Source of the DNA: Candidatus Gastranaerophilales bacterium
GTDB taxonomy: Bacteria; Cyanobacteriota; Vampirovibrionia; Gastranaerophilales; Gastranaerophilaceae
Direction of reading: 5' to 3'
NCBI GenBank assembly: GCA_944324345.1
Contig: CALUVT010000002.1
Span: 186,001-250,000 of the forward strand
Length of the DNA stretch: 64,000 nucleotides
Shown here: piece after piece, positions 35,952 through 42,726 of the stretch
How the letters are laid out: each line of letters begins with the position of its first letter
How positions within the stretch are numbered: position 1 is the first letter of the stretch
Made by a program: the position numbers and the translations under genes
The notes under the pieces: generated by a model
What the model was told of the DNA's origin: nothing
Seen by the model: only the letters and a program-made list of their open reading frames with translations
The model's database searches: none

Positions 35952-36356
35952 TTATTTACATCTTGACAGGTACTGTTCCAGTATAATACAAGCACTTTCA
36001 ATATCAACTAAACCTTTGTCTTTTCTAAAATCAATTTTTTTTTCTCTTAAAATTTCTTCAGCAGCTTCTGATGTGAGTCTTTCATCTTCGTATATAATTT
36101 CGTATCCATCAATTTTTGAGGCAAAATCTTGGCAATTCTCAGCTTGAAAGCCTTTGGAGCCGTCCATATTTAGAGGAATACCCACAACAATTTTTTTTAC
36201 GTTATTTTCTTTTGCAATTTTTTTGACTGTTTCAACAGCTTCATCTTCCGGTTCCCTCGGAATATATGAATATCCGTTTGCAAGTATCAGAAGATAATCG
36301 CTTAATGCTATACCAATTCTTTTAGTTCCTATGTCAAGTGCCATAATTTTATACAT
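35952..36356 (-). CDS. ruvX: Putative pre-16S rRNA nuclease / Holliday junction resolvase-like YqgF
   Basis: 134 residues, RNase H-like fold. MALDIGTKRIGIALSD holds the first catalytic Asp; VVGIPLNMDGS and YEDERLTS are the other family motifs. The E. coli homologue processes the 16S rRNA 5' end. The ATG 36356 shares its A with the preceding stop (TAATG); a GTG frame start at 36368 is less likely. Confidence 0.94.
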   Translation of the reverse strand: MYKIMALDIGTKRIGIALSDYLLILANGYSYIPREPEDEAVETVKKIAKENNVKKIVVGIPLNMDGSKGFQAENCQDFASKIDGYEIIYEDERLTSEAAEEILREKKIDFRKDKGLVDIESACIILEQYLSRCK

Positions 36357-37870
36357 TATTTTACCCACATTTTTTCTATAGCTTTAACTCTTTTTTTGTC
36401 TTGTTTAGAGTAGTAAAATTCATATATACTTTTTCTCAAAATGTTTTTAAAAAACTCTCTTACAAGTTTTTTATCATTATACAGTGAATATAAATTTTTT
36501 GCAGCCTCTTCATCTTTAGAAAAGTGTTTTAATATGGCAACATGCAATATGCGTTCTTTCCATACCTTGTATTCTTCATCAAAAAAGACCTTTTCCAAGT
36601 TTAAATCAATAAATTTTTCATAATTGTCTGGTGAAATCGCATCAAGATCTGACAAAAACTGTTCAAATTCATCGCTGTACGAACTGTTTAAAAACCAATA
36701 ATCTGTAAAATCGTACTTCAATATTTCATCAAATTCCTCATCAGAAAGCTCTTTACAATTATAACTTATCTTGAGTTCTTCCTGATCAATATCTGCTAAA
36801 AGATTACGCCAGCAAATATATTCATAAGGAGTTTTTGTCCCCGAAAGTTTTTCAGAGTATAAAAGAATTGACTTTAAAACTTCAGGTCTCAGTTCAATTG
36901 CTCTTTGCCCTCTGTAGAAACGTTCGATGATTGCGTTACATTCAAATTTAGAAATTTCATTAAACCCAAAACAGTCACGTACCCCTTTGTAATCATCAAT
37001 AACTATAGCCACAAATTGTATTTTACCTGTTTTTTTTATCCGCGAGATTATTACCGCTTGATTGCCTTGCCCGTCAGGGTATGTAATACAAAATTTGTAT
37101 GGTTTAGAATCTTTTAAAATATTTTTGTAAAATTCTAGTGAGTTATCTTCTCTTATTCCTGAGAGTTTTAGTATAGATATGTTCTTGTTTACTATTGGCT
37201 TTAATTTTTCGTCTACGAAATTTAGAGATGAAATTAAGGCATGATATGCGAGTTGAGATTTTGAATTCCCTAAAATATCAAGTGCAGTTCTTCCAACTTC
37301 TGATTCGGACATTGTAAGAAAAACAGGTATAAGCATGTTAGCGAGTTCATCGCTAGAATAATCCCCTGATAAGGATTTGAGAAGTACAATTTTGTCTTCA
37401 TCCGAAAGAGAATTTAAAAAATCCAAAAAGTCTATTTGAACTTCAGGATTTAAAATTGCGTTGTCAAGAATTCTTTTTGTGTCAGAATTAACCAGCTCAT
37501 TTGGATTTTCAAAATATTGATCACATTCTTCATAAGACCATTTAGTGTCAATATCTCTGAGCATGTCAAGAGCAAAAATTTTTGCATTATTAGAAGACAT
37601 TTTGTTTTTTATTATATTCCATAAATTGTCTATTAATTGGTCTTTCTGACAGTAACGCATCAAAAGAAATTTTATTAAATCAGAATTATTTTTTGTGTTG
37701 TTTATTTCTTTAAAAAGAAGTTTGATAATAATGCTCTTGTCAGTTTGAGAATCTAGGGTTCTGAAATGAACTTCATAATTCTCAAAATCTTTGACATCAG
37801 AAAGTTTTTCAAGCAAATTTGAAATCTCAACTTTAATCTCAAAAGGATTTAATTCAAATCTTTCGACCAT
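36356..37870 (-). CDS. Helical-repeat protein of unknown function
   Basis: 504 residues. The first 250 residues look like HEAT-type helical repeats (regular leucines, e.g. FALDMLRDID, TALDILGNSKSQLAYHALIS). A middle part has a mixed alpha/beta stretch (FCITYPDGQGNQAVIISRI, then FVAIVIDDYKGVRDCFGF), and the rest is helical and acidic. No known domain is recognised. It is coupled by TAATG to both the zinc-finger gene before it and ruvX after it, so it belongs firmly to this operon. Confidence 0.82.
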   Translation of the reverse strand: MVERFELNPFEIKVEISNLLEKLSDVKDFENYEVHFRTLDSQTDKSIIIKLLFKEINNTKNNSDLIKFLLMRYCQKDQLIDNLWNIIKNKMSSNNAKIFALDMLRDIDTKWSYEECDQYFENPNELVNSDTKRILDNAILNPEVQIDFLDFLNSLSDEDKIVLLKSLSGDYSSDELANMLIPVFLTMSESEVGRTALDILGNSKSQLAYHALISSLNFVDEKLKPIVNKNISILKLSGIREDNSLEFYKNILKDSKPYKFCITYPDGQGNQAVIISRIKKTGKIQFVAIVIDDYKGVRDCFGFNEISKFECNAIIERFYRGQRAIELRPEVLKSILLYSEKLSGTKTPYEYICWRNLLADIDQEELKISYNCKELSDEEFDEILKYDFTDYWFLNSSYSDEFEQFLSDLDAISPDNYEKFIDLNLEKVFFDEEYKVWKERILHVAILKHFSKDEEAAKNLYSLYNDKKLVREFFKNILRKSIYEFYYSKQDKKRVKAIEKMWVK

Positions 37871-38136
37871 TATCTGGCTTTCCCCCAAAATGCATCTAAT
37901 ATTTGCTGAGCCTCAGCAGATGGCATCCTGTCATTAAGTATAAGATACTGAACTGCAATCATTGCACACTCAGAACAGATGTTAACTCCCGGGCCTTGTA
38001 CCATTTTTAATACTTGTGTATTTGGTCTGTGGCAAAAACTGCAATAAACCAAGCTGTCTTGAGTGTTTTCTTGTTCACTCTTTTCAACTTTCTTATCTCT
38101 TTTTTCACCCAATTTTATGACTTTATCTTCTGACAT
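37870..38136 (-). CDS. Stand-alone ClpX-type zinc-finger protein
   Basis: 88 residues. YCSFCHRPNTQVLKMVQGPG then ICSEC is the C4 zinc-binding domain that in ClpX dimerises and recruits substrates and adaptors. Here it is not followed by the AAA+ domain; the protein ends about 25 residues later. The N-terminal 25 residues are charged. The ATG 38136 follows GAGG; a GTG at 38142 is an alternative. First gene of the nine-gene operon that also encodes the Clp_N-only protein. Confidence 0.85.
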   Translation of the reverse strand: MSEDKVIKLGEKRDKKVEKSEQENTQDSLVYCSFCHRPNTQVLKMVQGPGVNICSECAMIAVQYLILNDRMPSAEAQQILDAFWGKAR

Positions 38137-38181
38137 GTGCACCTCTTTTGTATTCAGTTTTGTAACTTTTTTTAATTAAAT

Positions 38182-38210
38182 TTGCCAAATAATTTCAATT
38201 ATCTTATAAT
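38182..38210 (+). promoter_or_regulatory. Sigma70-like promoter of the TPR lipoprotein gene
   Basis: TTGCCA (38182-38187), 17-base spacer, TATAAT (38205-38210). The leader of about 29 bases carries GAGG, so this is an ordinary led transcript, unlike many promoters in the window. A TTTTGTAAC half-site lies just upstream (38158-38166). Confidence 0.65.
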
Positions 38211-38245
38211 TTTACTCAAGGTTATTTTATGAGGATTATTATACC

Positions 38246-38845
38246 ATGAAAAAAGCTTTTTTACTAGCTAGTATCTTGTTTATTTCTGTTATATCTACAG
38301 CCTGCATTAACAATTTTGCTGTTCAAGAATTAAACAATAAGGCAAAAGAGTTTATGGATAAAGGAGATTATGTCTCTGCTATCGAAAGATTAAAGTCAAG
38401 TATTGACCTCGATTCAAGCGTATTTGAAACTCAATATAATCTTGCTGTGGCTTATACAAAGGCTGAAGACTATTCAAATGCTATAACTGCTTATGACAAT
38501 GCAATTAAGTTAAATCCTGATTTTCCGGATTCATACTATTCTCTTGCAGTTTGTGAAGAAAACCTTGCAAAGGATATAATTTCCGGATATGTGAAGGTAA
38601 ATGACGATGACTCAATTGAAAAAGTAGAAGTTGAGGAGAATTCTGATTTAGAATCAGGTGATAAAGAAGAACAAAAACTTTCTGAAAATGCTAAAAAAAT
38701 GATAGTTTCTCTTCTGAATGATGCTGTTTCTGACTACGGAATTTACTTGGATAAATCAAATACAGTAGATGATAGAGAATTTGTAGAGAAAAAAATTAAA
38801 GAGTTGCAGCAGTTGATTGCAGAAAATTCTCAAAGAACAGAGTAA
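38246..38845 (+). CDS. TPR-repeat lipoprotein
   Basis: 199 residues. Signal peptide with lipobox ISTA|C (Cys 20), then two or three TPR units (about 30-115; SAIERLKSSIDLDSS, NAITAYDNAIKLNPDFPDSY), an acidic linker and a helical tail. Probably an outer or inner membrane-anchored assembly or scaffold protein. The lgt gene for the enzyme that lipidates such proteins follows after three bases. Confidence 0.87.
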   Translation: MKKAFLLASILFISVISTACINNFAVQELNNKAKEFMDKGDYVSAIERLKSSIDLDSSVFETQYNLAVAYTKAEDYSNAITAYDNAIKLNPDFPDSYYSLAVCEENLAKDIISGYVKVNDDDSIEKVEVEENSDLESGDKEEQKLSENAKKMIVSLLNDAVSDYGIYLDKSNTVDDREFVEKKIKELQQLIAENSQRTE

Positions 38846-38848
38846 TTT

Positions 38849-39634
38849 ATGTTTCAATCCCCGGGAGAAGTTGCTTTTTATATATTTGGTTATCCTGTCT
38901 TTTTTTATGGGATAATTCTTGCATTTTCAATTTTAGTTGGTGTTTACTGTTCATATAAATTGTATAAAAATTTTTATTCGTACAATCAGGCATCACTTAT
39001 AATTGATTTTTCACCGATTATTATTGCTATTGGTATTGTCGGAGCAAGACTTTATTATTGTTTGGTAAACTTTTCTTATTATGCCGAGCATCCTTTCGAA
39101 ATATTTTACGTAAGGCAAGGCGGGCTTTCCATTCATGGGATGATAATTATTGGTATTTTAGCTTTGTATTTTATTGCTAGAAAGTACAAGATGTCATTTT
39201 TAAAATTAATGGATGTTTTTTTGTGCTCAACTGCATTAGCTCAAAGTATTGGCAGGTGGGGAAATTTTTTCAATTCAGAAGCTTTTGGTCTTCCAACAGA
39301 TTTACCTTGGAAGCTCTTTATCCCTATTTCTCACAGGCCTATTGATTATATAAATGTAGAATATTTTCATCCGACTTTTCTTTATGAGAGTATTTTAGAT
39401 CTGGCAATCTTTTTAATTCTTGTTTTTTTATTTCCTAAATTGTCTAAAAAACCAGGTACTATTGCTTGTCTATATCTGATTTTGTATTCAGTTGTCAGAA
39501 TATTTATTGAACAAATCAGGGTTGATAGTGTTTTGGATATTGCCGGTGTCCATATTGCTCAACTTGTCTCAATTTGCATAATTATTTTTGCGTTATTTTT
39601 TATGTTTATTCTTCATTTGAAAAATAAAAGTTGA
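38849..39634 (+). CDS. lgt: Prolipoprotein diacylglyceryl transferase
   Basis: 261 residues, about seven membrane helices. Transfers diacylglycerol from phosphatidylglycerol to the lipobox cysteine. The essential His is in GGLSIHGM (near residue 90) and the Lgt signature is SIGRWGNFFNSEAFG (about 130-145). It sits directly behind a lipoprotein gene, probably in one transcript. Confidence 0.96.
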   Translation: MFQSPGEVAFYIFGYPVFFYGIILAFSILVGVYCSYKLYKNFYSYNQASLIIDFSPIIIAIGIVGARLYYCLVNFSYYAEHPFEIFYVRQGGLSIHGMIIIGILALYFIARKYKMSFLKLMDVFLCSTALAQSIGRWGNFFNSEAFGLPTDLPWKLFIPISHRPIDYINVEYFHPTFLYESILDLAIFLILVFLFPKLSKKPGTIACLYLILYSVVRIFIEQIRVDSVLDIAGVHIAQLVSICIIIFALFFMFILHLKNKS

Positions 39635-39659
39635 TTTTTGTGTATATTTAGCGTTTAAT
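39631..39659 (+). promoter_or_regulatory. Promoter predicted to give a near-leaderless mRNA (MFS gene)
   Basis: TTGATT (39631-39636), 17-base spacer, TTTAAT (39654-39659); the ATG at 39669 is nine bases later, so the leader would be about 2-3 bases. TTCTTGTT before the ATG is not a ribosome site. Confidence 0.5.
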
Positions 39660-39668
39660 TTTCTTGTT

Positions 39669-40841
39669 ATGAAATATAATTTACCCTCAAATAAGAAAGC
39701 TCTTGTCTGGTTAAGCGGCGGGCATTTTATTAATGATATATACACAGGTGTTCTAAACCCAATTATGCCTTTTATCGCTGCAAAAATCGGGCTTTCTATG
39801 CCTATTGCAGCAATTATTTTGACAATTTCTCATATATTTTCTTCTCTTTTACAACCCTTATTCGGATATCTTGCCGATAACATAGTCAAACGGACTTTTA
39901 TTTTTTGGGGACTGCTTTTATCCTCAATTTTTATACCGCTTGCAGCTGTATCTAATAATGTATTAATTCTGATTATGTTTATTATTGTTGGAAGTGTTGG
40001 CTCAAGCTTGTTTCATCCTCAGGCACTAGGTTTTGCATCAAGGTTTGCAACTAAGGAAACTTTAGGAAAATCTATGGCAGTTTTTGTTGCTATGGGAACT
40101 TTGGGCTATTCGTTCGGCCCTATTATATCATCTTGGATTACTCAATTTTTGGGTATGAACAAAATGCCTTTAATGACTTTAATCGGTTTTATTTGGGCTT
40201 TGATGATGTTTTATTTTGTCCCCAAATTATCTCTGTCAAGAAATATTGTTGAGAAATTCGATTTTAAATTAGCTTTTAAAAGAATATTGACAAACAGAAA
40301 GCTAAATATATTAAATATTATAGCAATGCTTAAAACGATGATTATGTCTGCATGTTTTATCTTGTTACCTTTTTTGTGGAAAAATATGGGTTACAAACCA
40401 TTTTATATTGGTACAGCATTGTTCTTGTTTATATTTGCAGGAGGAATAGGTTCTCTTTTGAGTAATTTTATTGAAACTCGTGTTGGAGCTCAAAATGTAT
40501 TTTATATTTCTATGATTTTAACGTTTCCCTTGATGCTTTTGTTTGTATTTACTTACAATAATTACCCAATTTTATCTTTGGTTATTTTTGTTATAATGGG
40601 CTTTATTACTATGATGGCTACACCTTTGACTATGGTTATGGCACAAAATGTATTCCCTGAATACAAAAGTATTATTTCAGGGTTTATAAATGGCTTTTCG
40701 TGGGGAATTGTTGCAATTGCGATGTCTTTACTTGGCTTTGTAGCAGAAAAATTCGGAATAACAAAAGTTCTGATACTTGTATCTGTAATTCCGGCAATTT
40801 GCTCTATCCTTGTAAAGGAGTTATTTAAAGAAAACGAATAA
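39669..40841 (+). CDS. MFS transporter, fosmidomycin-resistance (FSR)-like
   Basis: 390 residues with 12 predicted membrane helices. The N-terminal GHFINDIYTGVLNPIMPF and the PLFGYLAD loop (between helices 2 and 3) fit the FSR-type major facilitator family, usually proton-driven exporters. Substrate unknown. No ribosome-binding site precedes the ATG. Confidence 0.88.
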   Translation: MKYNLPSNKKALVWLSGGHFINDIYTGVLNPIMPFIAAKIGLSMPIAAIILTISHIFSSLLQPLFGYLADNIVKRTFIFWGLLLSSIFIPLAAVSNNVLILIMFIIVGSVGSSLFHPQALGFASRFATKETLGKSMAVFVAMGTLGYSFGPIISSWITQFLGMNKMPLMTLIGFIWALMMFYFVPKLSLSRNIVEKFDFKLAFKRILTNRKLNILNIIAMLKTMIMSACFILLPFLWKNMGYKPFYIGTALFLFIFAGGIGSLLSNFIETRVGAQNVFYISMILTFPLMLLFVFTYNNYPILSLVIFVIMGFITMMATPLTMVMAQNVFPEYKSIISGFINGFSWGIVAIAMSLLGFVAEKFGITKVLILVSVIPAICSILVKELFKENE

Positions 40842-40846
40842 ATCTA

Positions 40847-41107
40847 TTAGGCAAATACATTCAATAAATGTTTTTTATTGTTTGCCTGATGTTTATTTAC
40901 AAGTTTTTCTTGCAAATAATTTACGTTATAAAGCAACTTATTTGTAGATAAATCAAGTCCCAATTTCTGGTCAAGTTTATTTAACATGCTAAGTTCATGC
41001 TCACCACCAAATGTATGGGCAGAATTAGTATTACTGTTATTTTGTTTATATTGCTGTGTATTAAGGATACTTTTTGCATTAAAGCGAGCAATCGACGAAA
41101 CTAACAT
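40847..41107 (-). CDS. Small hypothetical protein
   Basis: 86 residues, basic, Asn-rich in the first third, with a helical C-terminus (LDQKLGLDLSTNKLLYNVNY). No signal peptide or membrane segment. The ATG is preceded by AGGAGTTAGGA. Convergent with the MFS gene with a five-base gap. Function unknown. Confidence 0.65.
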   Translation of the reverse strand: MLVSSIARFNAKSILNTQQYKQNNSNTNSAHTFGGEHELSMLNKLDQKLGLDLSTNKLLYNVNYLQEKLVNKHQANNKKHLLNVFA

Positions 41108-41177
41108 TCCTAACTCCTACTATGTCTCCTACCGAATTTATTATATTACCTTTCATAAATAAAATCAAGTATTAATT

Positions 41178-41188
41178 TTTGTAACAAA
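41178..41188. promoter_or_regulatory. Palindrome TTTGTAACAAA
   Basis: An eleven-base near-palindrome. The same core occurs at 56735-56745 (TATGTAACAAA), 62523-62533 (TTTGTTACAAA) and partly at 47204-47214, each in front of small hypothetical genes. Candidate binding site of a common regulator. Confidence 0.4.
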
Positions 41189-41193
41189 TTGGG

Positions 41194-41217
41194 TAATCTT
41201 TGAAATCCAAAAGATTA
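41194..41217. repeat. Inverted repeat TAATCTTT / AAAGATTA
   Basis: A perfect eight-base inverted repeat with an eight-base loop, placed between TTTGTAACAAA and an ATATATACTTTATATAT stretch. The equivalent place before the gene at 56821 has a different inverted repeat (AATTGC / GCAATT, 56744-56764). Confidence 0.5.
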
Positions 41218-41224
41218 TATATAC

Positions 41225-41349
41225 TTTATATATATACATTAAATAAACACAAGGATATTAAAAGAGAGTATTAAATAAGAGAGAGAAAAATTCCTATTCC
41301 TACCTTCCTAAACTAAAAATTTACCTCCTTTGAAAGGAGGCTTTTTTTT
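41225..41349 (+). ncRNA. Candidate small RNA with its own promoter region and terminator
   Basis: A stretch of about 120 bases without any ATG or ribosome-site/ORF pair is bracketed by an upstream region closely matching the promoter and 5' leader of the gene at 56821 (AAAAGA, ATATATACTTTATATAT, AAACACAAGGAT) and by an intrinsic terminator at 41324-41349. This layout suggests a plus-strand small RNA or the scar of a lost gene. The 5' end is estimated, not observed. Confidence 0.4.
41324..41349 (+). terminator. Intrinsic terminator
   Basis: CCTCCTTT-GAAAGGAGG hairpin followed by eight T on the plus strand. No plus-strand protein gene lies directly upstream; it would end the candidate small RNA. 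On the minus strand it lies just beyond the 3' end of the SRP RNA, but the A/U context there is poorer. Confidence 0.8.
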
Positions 41350-41355
41350 ATATAA

Positions 41356-41610
41356 ACCGTGCCACTGTCTATCGAATAAAGCTGTTAAAGTCTTTAAATA
41401 CAATACCTCTTCTTAAAGTTACGACACCCGCAAAGGTTGTCTTAGTGCTGCTATGTTTCCATCCTGACACGGTTCGACATTTTACGCCACCATAAATCCA
41501 AGCGTCAACAATATTGTATCTATTAAAATTAGCAGCCAAACCCTCACAACAGGCTCTGCACCCCGCATAAACTTCGGGTCAAGGGATTGCAATTCCCCGT
41601 GGAGCACGGC
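41356..41610 (-). ncRNA. ffs: Signal recognition particle RNA, large bacterial type
   Basis: About 255 bases. The SRP54-binding hairpin is unmistakable: GUGUCAGG, then AUG-GAAA-CAU with a GNRA tetraloop, then AGCAGCACUAAG. The two ends pair (5' GCCGUGC with 3' GCACGGU), closing the long helix as in Bacillus scRNA, and the extra 5' part would be the Alu domain. The length separates it from the 4.5S type. Ends are estimated from the terminal pairing. Confidence 0.9.
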
Positions 41611-41617
41611 TAAATTT

Positions 41618-41646
41618 ATTCTAACATAAAATTTAAAAATAGTTAA
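41618..41646 (-). promoter_or_regulatory. Promoter of the SRP RNA gene
   Basis: On the minus strand TTAACT (41646-41641), 17-base spacer, TAGAAT (41623-41618), placed seven bases ahead of the predicted RNA 5' end at 41610. Confidence 0.6.
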
Positions 41647-41737
41647 ATCTGTTATGACTAATTTCTTAATTTATAGACATTCGGAGAATGTAAAATTTGC
41701 ATAAAAGGCGATAATAATATTGTTGAAAGGAGATGTA

Positions 41738-42130
41738 ATGGAAAAACTTGATTTATACAGGTGTGAAATCTGCGGGAATCTTGTTGAACTAATTATACCG
41801 GGTGGCGGGGAACTTGTATGTTGTGGTCAGCCTATGCAAAAAGTCAACGGACAAAATAAGGAAGATGCGATATTTGAAAAGCATATTCCAATATTTATAA
41901 AAAATGAAAATAATGGTGATGAAGTTAGAGTCGGAGAAGTTCTGCATCCAATGACTGACGAACATTACATAATGTTTATAGAAACAATTTCTGAAGATAG
42001 AAATCATGTACAACTTCAATATTTGCATCCGGGCGAGGAACCCAAAATGTTGTTGCAACAAAAATTAGGGAAAACACTTGCTCGCGAATTTTGTAACTTA
42101 CACGGACTATGGGAGGGCGAAAGTGATTAG
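41738..42130 (+). CDS. dfx: Desulfoferrodoxin (superoxide reductase, two-iron type)
   Basis: 130 residues. Reduces superoxide to peroxide without making oxygen, a defence typical of anaerobes. The N-terminal rubredoxin-like centre has four Cys (CEIC near residue 9 and VCC near 28); the catalytic iron ligands are visible in EKHIPIF, HPMTDEHYI and CNLHG. The ATG 41738 follows AAAGGAG. It overlaps the ferritin gene by eight bases. Confidence 0.95.
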   Translation: MEKLDLYRCEICGNLVELIIPGGGELVCCGQPMQKVNGQNKEDAIFEKHIPIFIKNENNGDEVRVGEVLHPMTDEHYIMFIETISEDRNHVQLQYLHPGEEPKMLLQQKLGKTLAREFCNLHGLWEGESD

Positions 42131-42632
42131 CGAAAAGGTAGAAAGCGTTTTGAATTCGCAAATAAACAAGGAATTTTATTCTGCATATTTGTATCTTGCA
42201 ATGTCAGCATTTTTTGACGAAATAGGTCTTTATGGTTTTTCTAATTGGACAAAAGTACAAGCTAAAGAGGAAATGGATCATGGCATGATACTTTTTGATT
42301 ACATAATAGAACGTGACGGAACAGTTAAATTAGAAAAAATTGATGCTCCCGAAAAGAATTTTGATAATTCTCTTCAAGTATTCGAAAAAATTCTTGATCA
42401 CGAAAAATATGTTACAGAGAGCATAAATTGCGTCGCATCTATGAGTGAAGATGAATGTGACTTAGCAACACGTCATTTTATAAACTGGTATATTTCCGAA
42501 CAGGTTGAAGAAGAAGCAAATGCAAGAGATGTAATCACTAAATTAAAAATGTTTGGAAATGACAAAGCATCTCTTTATCATATTGATTGTGATTTAGGGA
42601 AAAGGGAATATAAGGCTCATTCTTATAAGTAA
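42123..42632 (+). CDS. ftnA: Ferritin (FtnA-like, non-haem)
   Basis: 169 residues, four-helix ferroxidase fold. QINKEFYSAYLYLAMSAFF is helix A with the first Glu ligand; KEEMDHGMIL carries the ExxH ligands and FINWYISEQVEEEANA the second half of the site. Starts with GTG at 42123, which has GGGAGGG six bases ahead and overlaps the end of dfx, so expression of iron storage and superoxide reduction is coupled: the pair limits Fenton chemistry. Confidence 0.93.
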   Translation: MISEKVESVLNSQINKEFYSAYLYLAMSAFFDEIGLYGFSNWTKVQAKEEMDHGMILFDYIIERDGTVKLEKIDAPEKNFDNSLQVFEKILDHEKYVTESINCVASMSEDECDLATRHFINWYISEQVEEEANARDVITKLKMFGNDKASLYHIDCDLGKREYKAHSYK

Positions 42633-42667
42633 AAAAAACGGGAAGATGTTTTATTCTTCCCGTTTTT
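42633..42667 (+). terminator. Intrinsic terminator after dfx-ferritin
   Basis: A-run, ACGGGAAGA, loop TGTTTTAT, TCTTCCCGT, then T-run; symmetrical and so probably active in both directions. Confidence 0.85.
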
Positions 42668-42691
42668 AATTATTTCAATTTTGTAATGAAT

Positions 42692-42720
42692 TTGTCTGCA
42701 GTGAAAAAATAGCATATCAT
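42692..42720 (+). promoter_or_regulatory. Promoter predicted to give a leaderless mRNA (hybrid kinase gene)
   Basis: TTGTCT (42692-42697), 17-base spacer, TATCAT (42715-42720); the ATG 42727 is exactly at the predicted start. No ribosome site. Confidence 0.6.
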
Positions 42721-42726
42721 ATAAGT

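Noticed and set aside
41614-41719. Additional small ORF between SRP RNA and dfx
   Set aside because: No frame with a ribosome site; the segment is explained by the divergent promoters.
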